From Caecitellus pseudoparvulus (lineage: Eukaryota > Bigyra: Bicosoecida), in assembly GCA_965644315.1 (NCBI GenBank), contig CBFFRQ010000065.1:1-64000 (forward strand): 64,000 nt of DNA. Reading direction: 5' to 3'. The notes below the pieces were generated by a model, which did not search any database, was not told the DNA's origin, and saw nothing but the letters and a program-made list of their open reading frames with translations. Below are positions 63,953-64,000 of the stretch, in pieces. The number at the start of each line of letters is the position of its first letter. Positions within the stretch are counted from its first letter, which is position 1. A program made the translations under genes and the position numbers.

Positions 63953-64000
63953 CGCCGCCCCGAAGAGGTTTTTTCTGTGCTTGGCGAGCTCCTCACTCCC
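63953..64000 (-). CDS. Possible C-terminal end of a reverse-strand gene at the window edge
   Basis: On the reverse strand the last 50 bases read EELAKHRKNLFGAAM followed by a stop at about 63950. It looks coding but is far too short to prove; if real, it would crowd the TRAP1 3' end. Confidence 0.15.

Noticed and set aside
1-64000. Mobile elements, CRISPR arrays, viral genes and bacterial contamination
   Set aside because: No transposase, integrase, terminal repeats, capsid genes or spacer arrays seen. HisG and RlmN look bacterial in family but carry spliceosomal introns, so they belong to this nuclear genome.

Overview
This window is nuclear DNA of a GC-rich, intron-containing unicellular eukaryote. 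The organism is most likely a heterotrophic flagellate; a stramenopile is my first guess and an apusozoan-type protist is an alternative. The inference rests on short GT-AG introns, mitochondrial proteins with N-terminal presequences (bS18m, TRAP1, an RlmN-type enzyme), flagellar-type genes (a MEIG1 homologue, an EF-hand protein with axoneme-like motifs), dynactin p25, and complete-looking riboflavin and histidine pathway enzymes. I saw no plastid genes, transposons, CRISPR arrays, rRNA or tRNA.

Layout. 1-3.4 kb: the 3' part of a multi-pass membrane protein gene, converging on a RIB7 pyrimidine reductase gene. 3.4-17.4 kb: a single giant reverse-strand gene (about 4590 aa) encoding a secreted/membrane receptor-like protein with GCC2/GCC3, cadherin, IPT/TIG and about 8 transmembrane segments; its 3' tail holds a WW domain broken across three frames. 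18.4-26.1 kb: importin alpha, Sec24 and a Siz/PIAS SUMO ligase, all forward. 26.5-30.1 kb: an ankyrin-type repeat gene and a gene made of duplicated exons of about 147 codons. 31.3-36.5 kb: a MaoC-like hot-dog protein, long-form tRNase Z, and a small membrane protein. 36.9-46.3 kb: PIG-C, a disordered coiled-coil protein, an ankyrin-FN3 protein, two flagellar-type proteins, and a Cys-rich membrane protein. 46.3-56.5 kb: an LRR protein, a small membrane protein, dynactin p25, an unrecognised helical protein, a small heat-shock protein, MEIG1, DCP1, and a KH-PLD fusion. 56.6-64 kb: mitochondrial bS18, HisG, an RlmN-like enzyme, a rhomboid protease, and TRAP1 (cut by the window end).

Gene structures were rebuilt by hand. 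I joined 37 introns by reading frame, GT-AG ends and protein family fit; most are 64-80 nt long. Genes are tightly packed: six convergent pairs end within about 55 bp of each other and two of these overlap. A short AT-rich word, CAATTTCCGC or a close variant, recurs just upstream of start codons and in several introns, and is the best candidate for an undescribed core-promoter element. There is no operon logic: neighbours are functionally mixed (RNA processing, trafficking, metabolism, flagellum).
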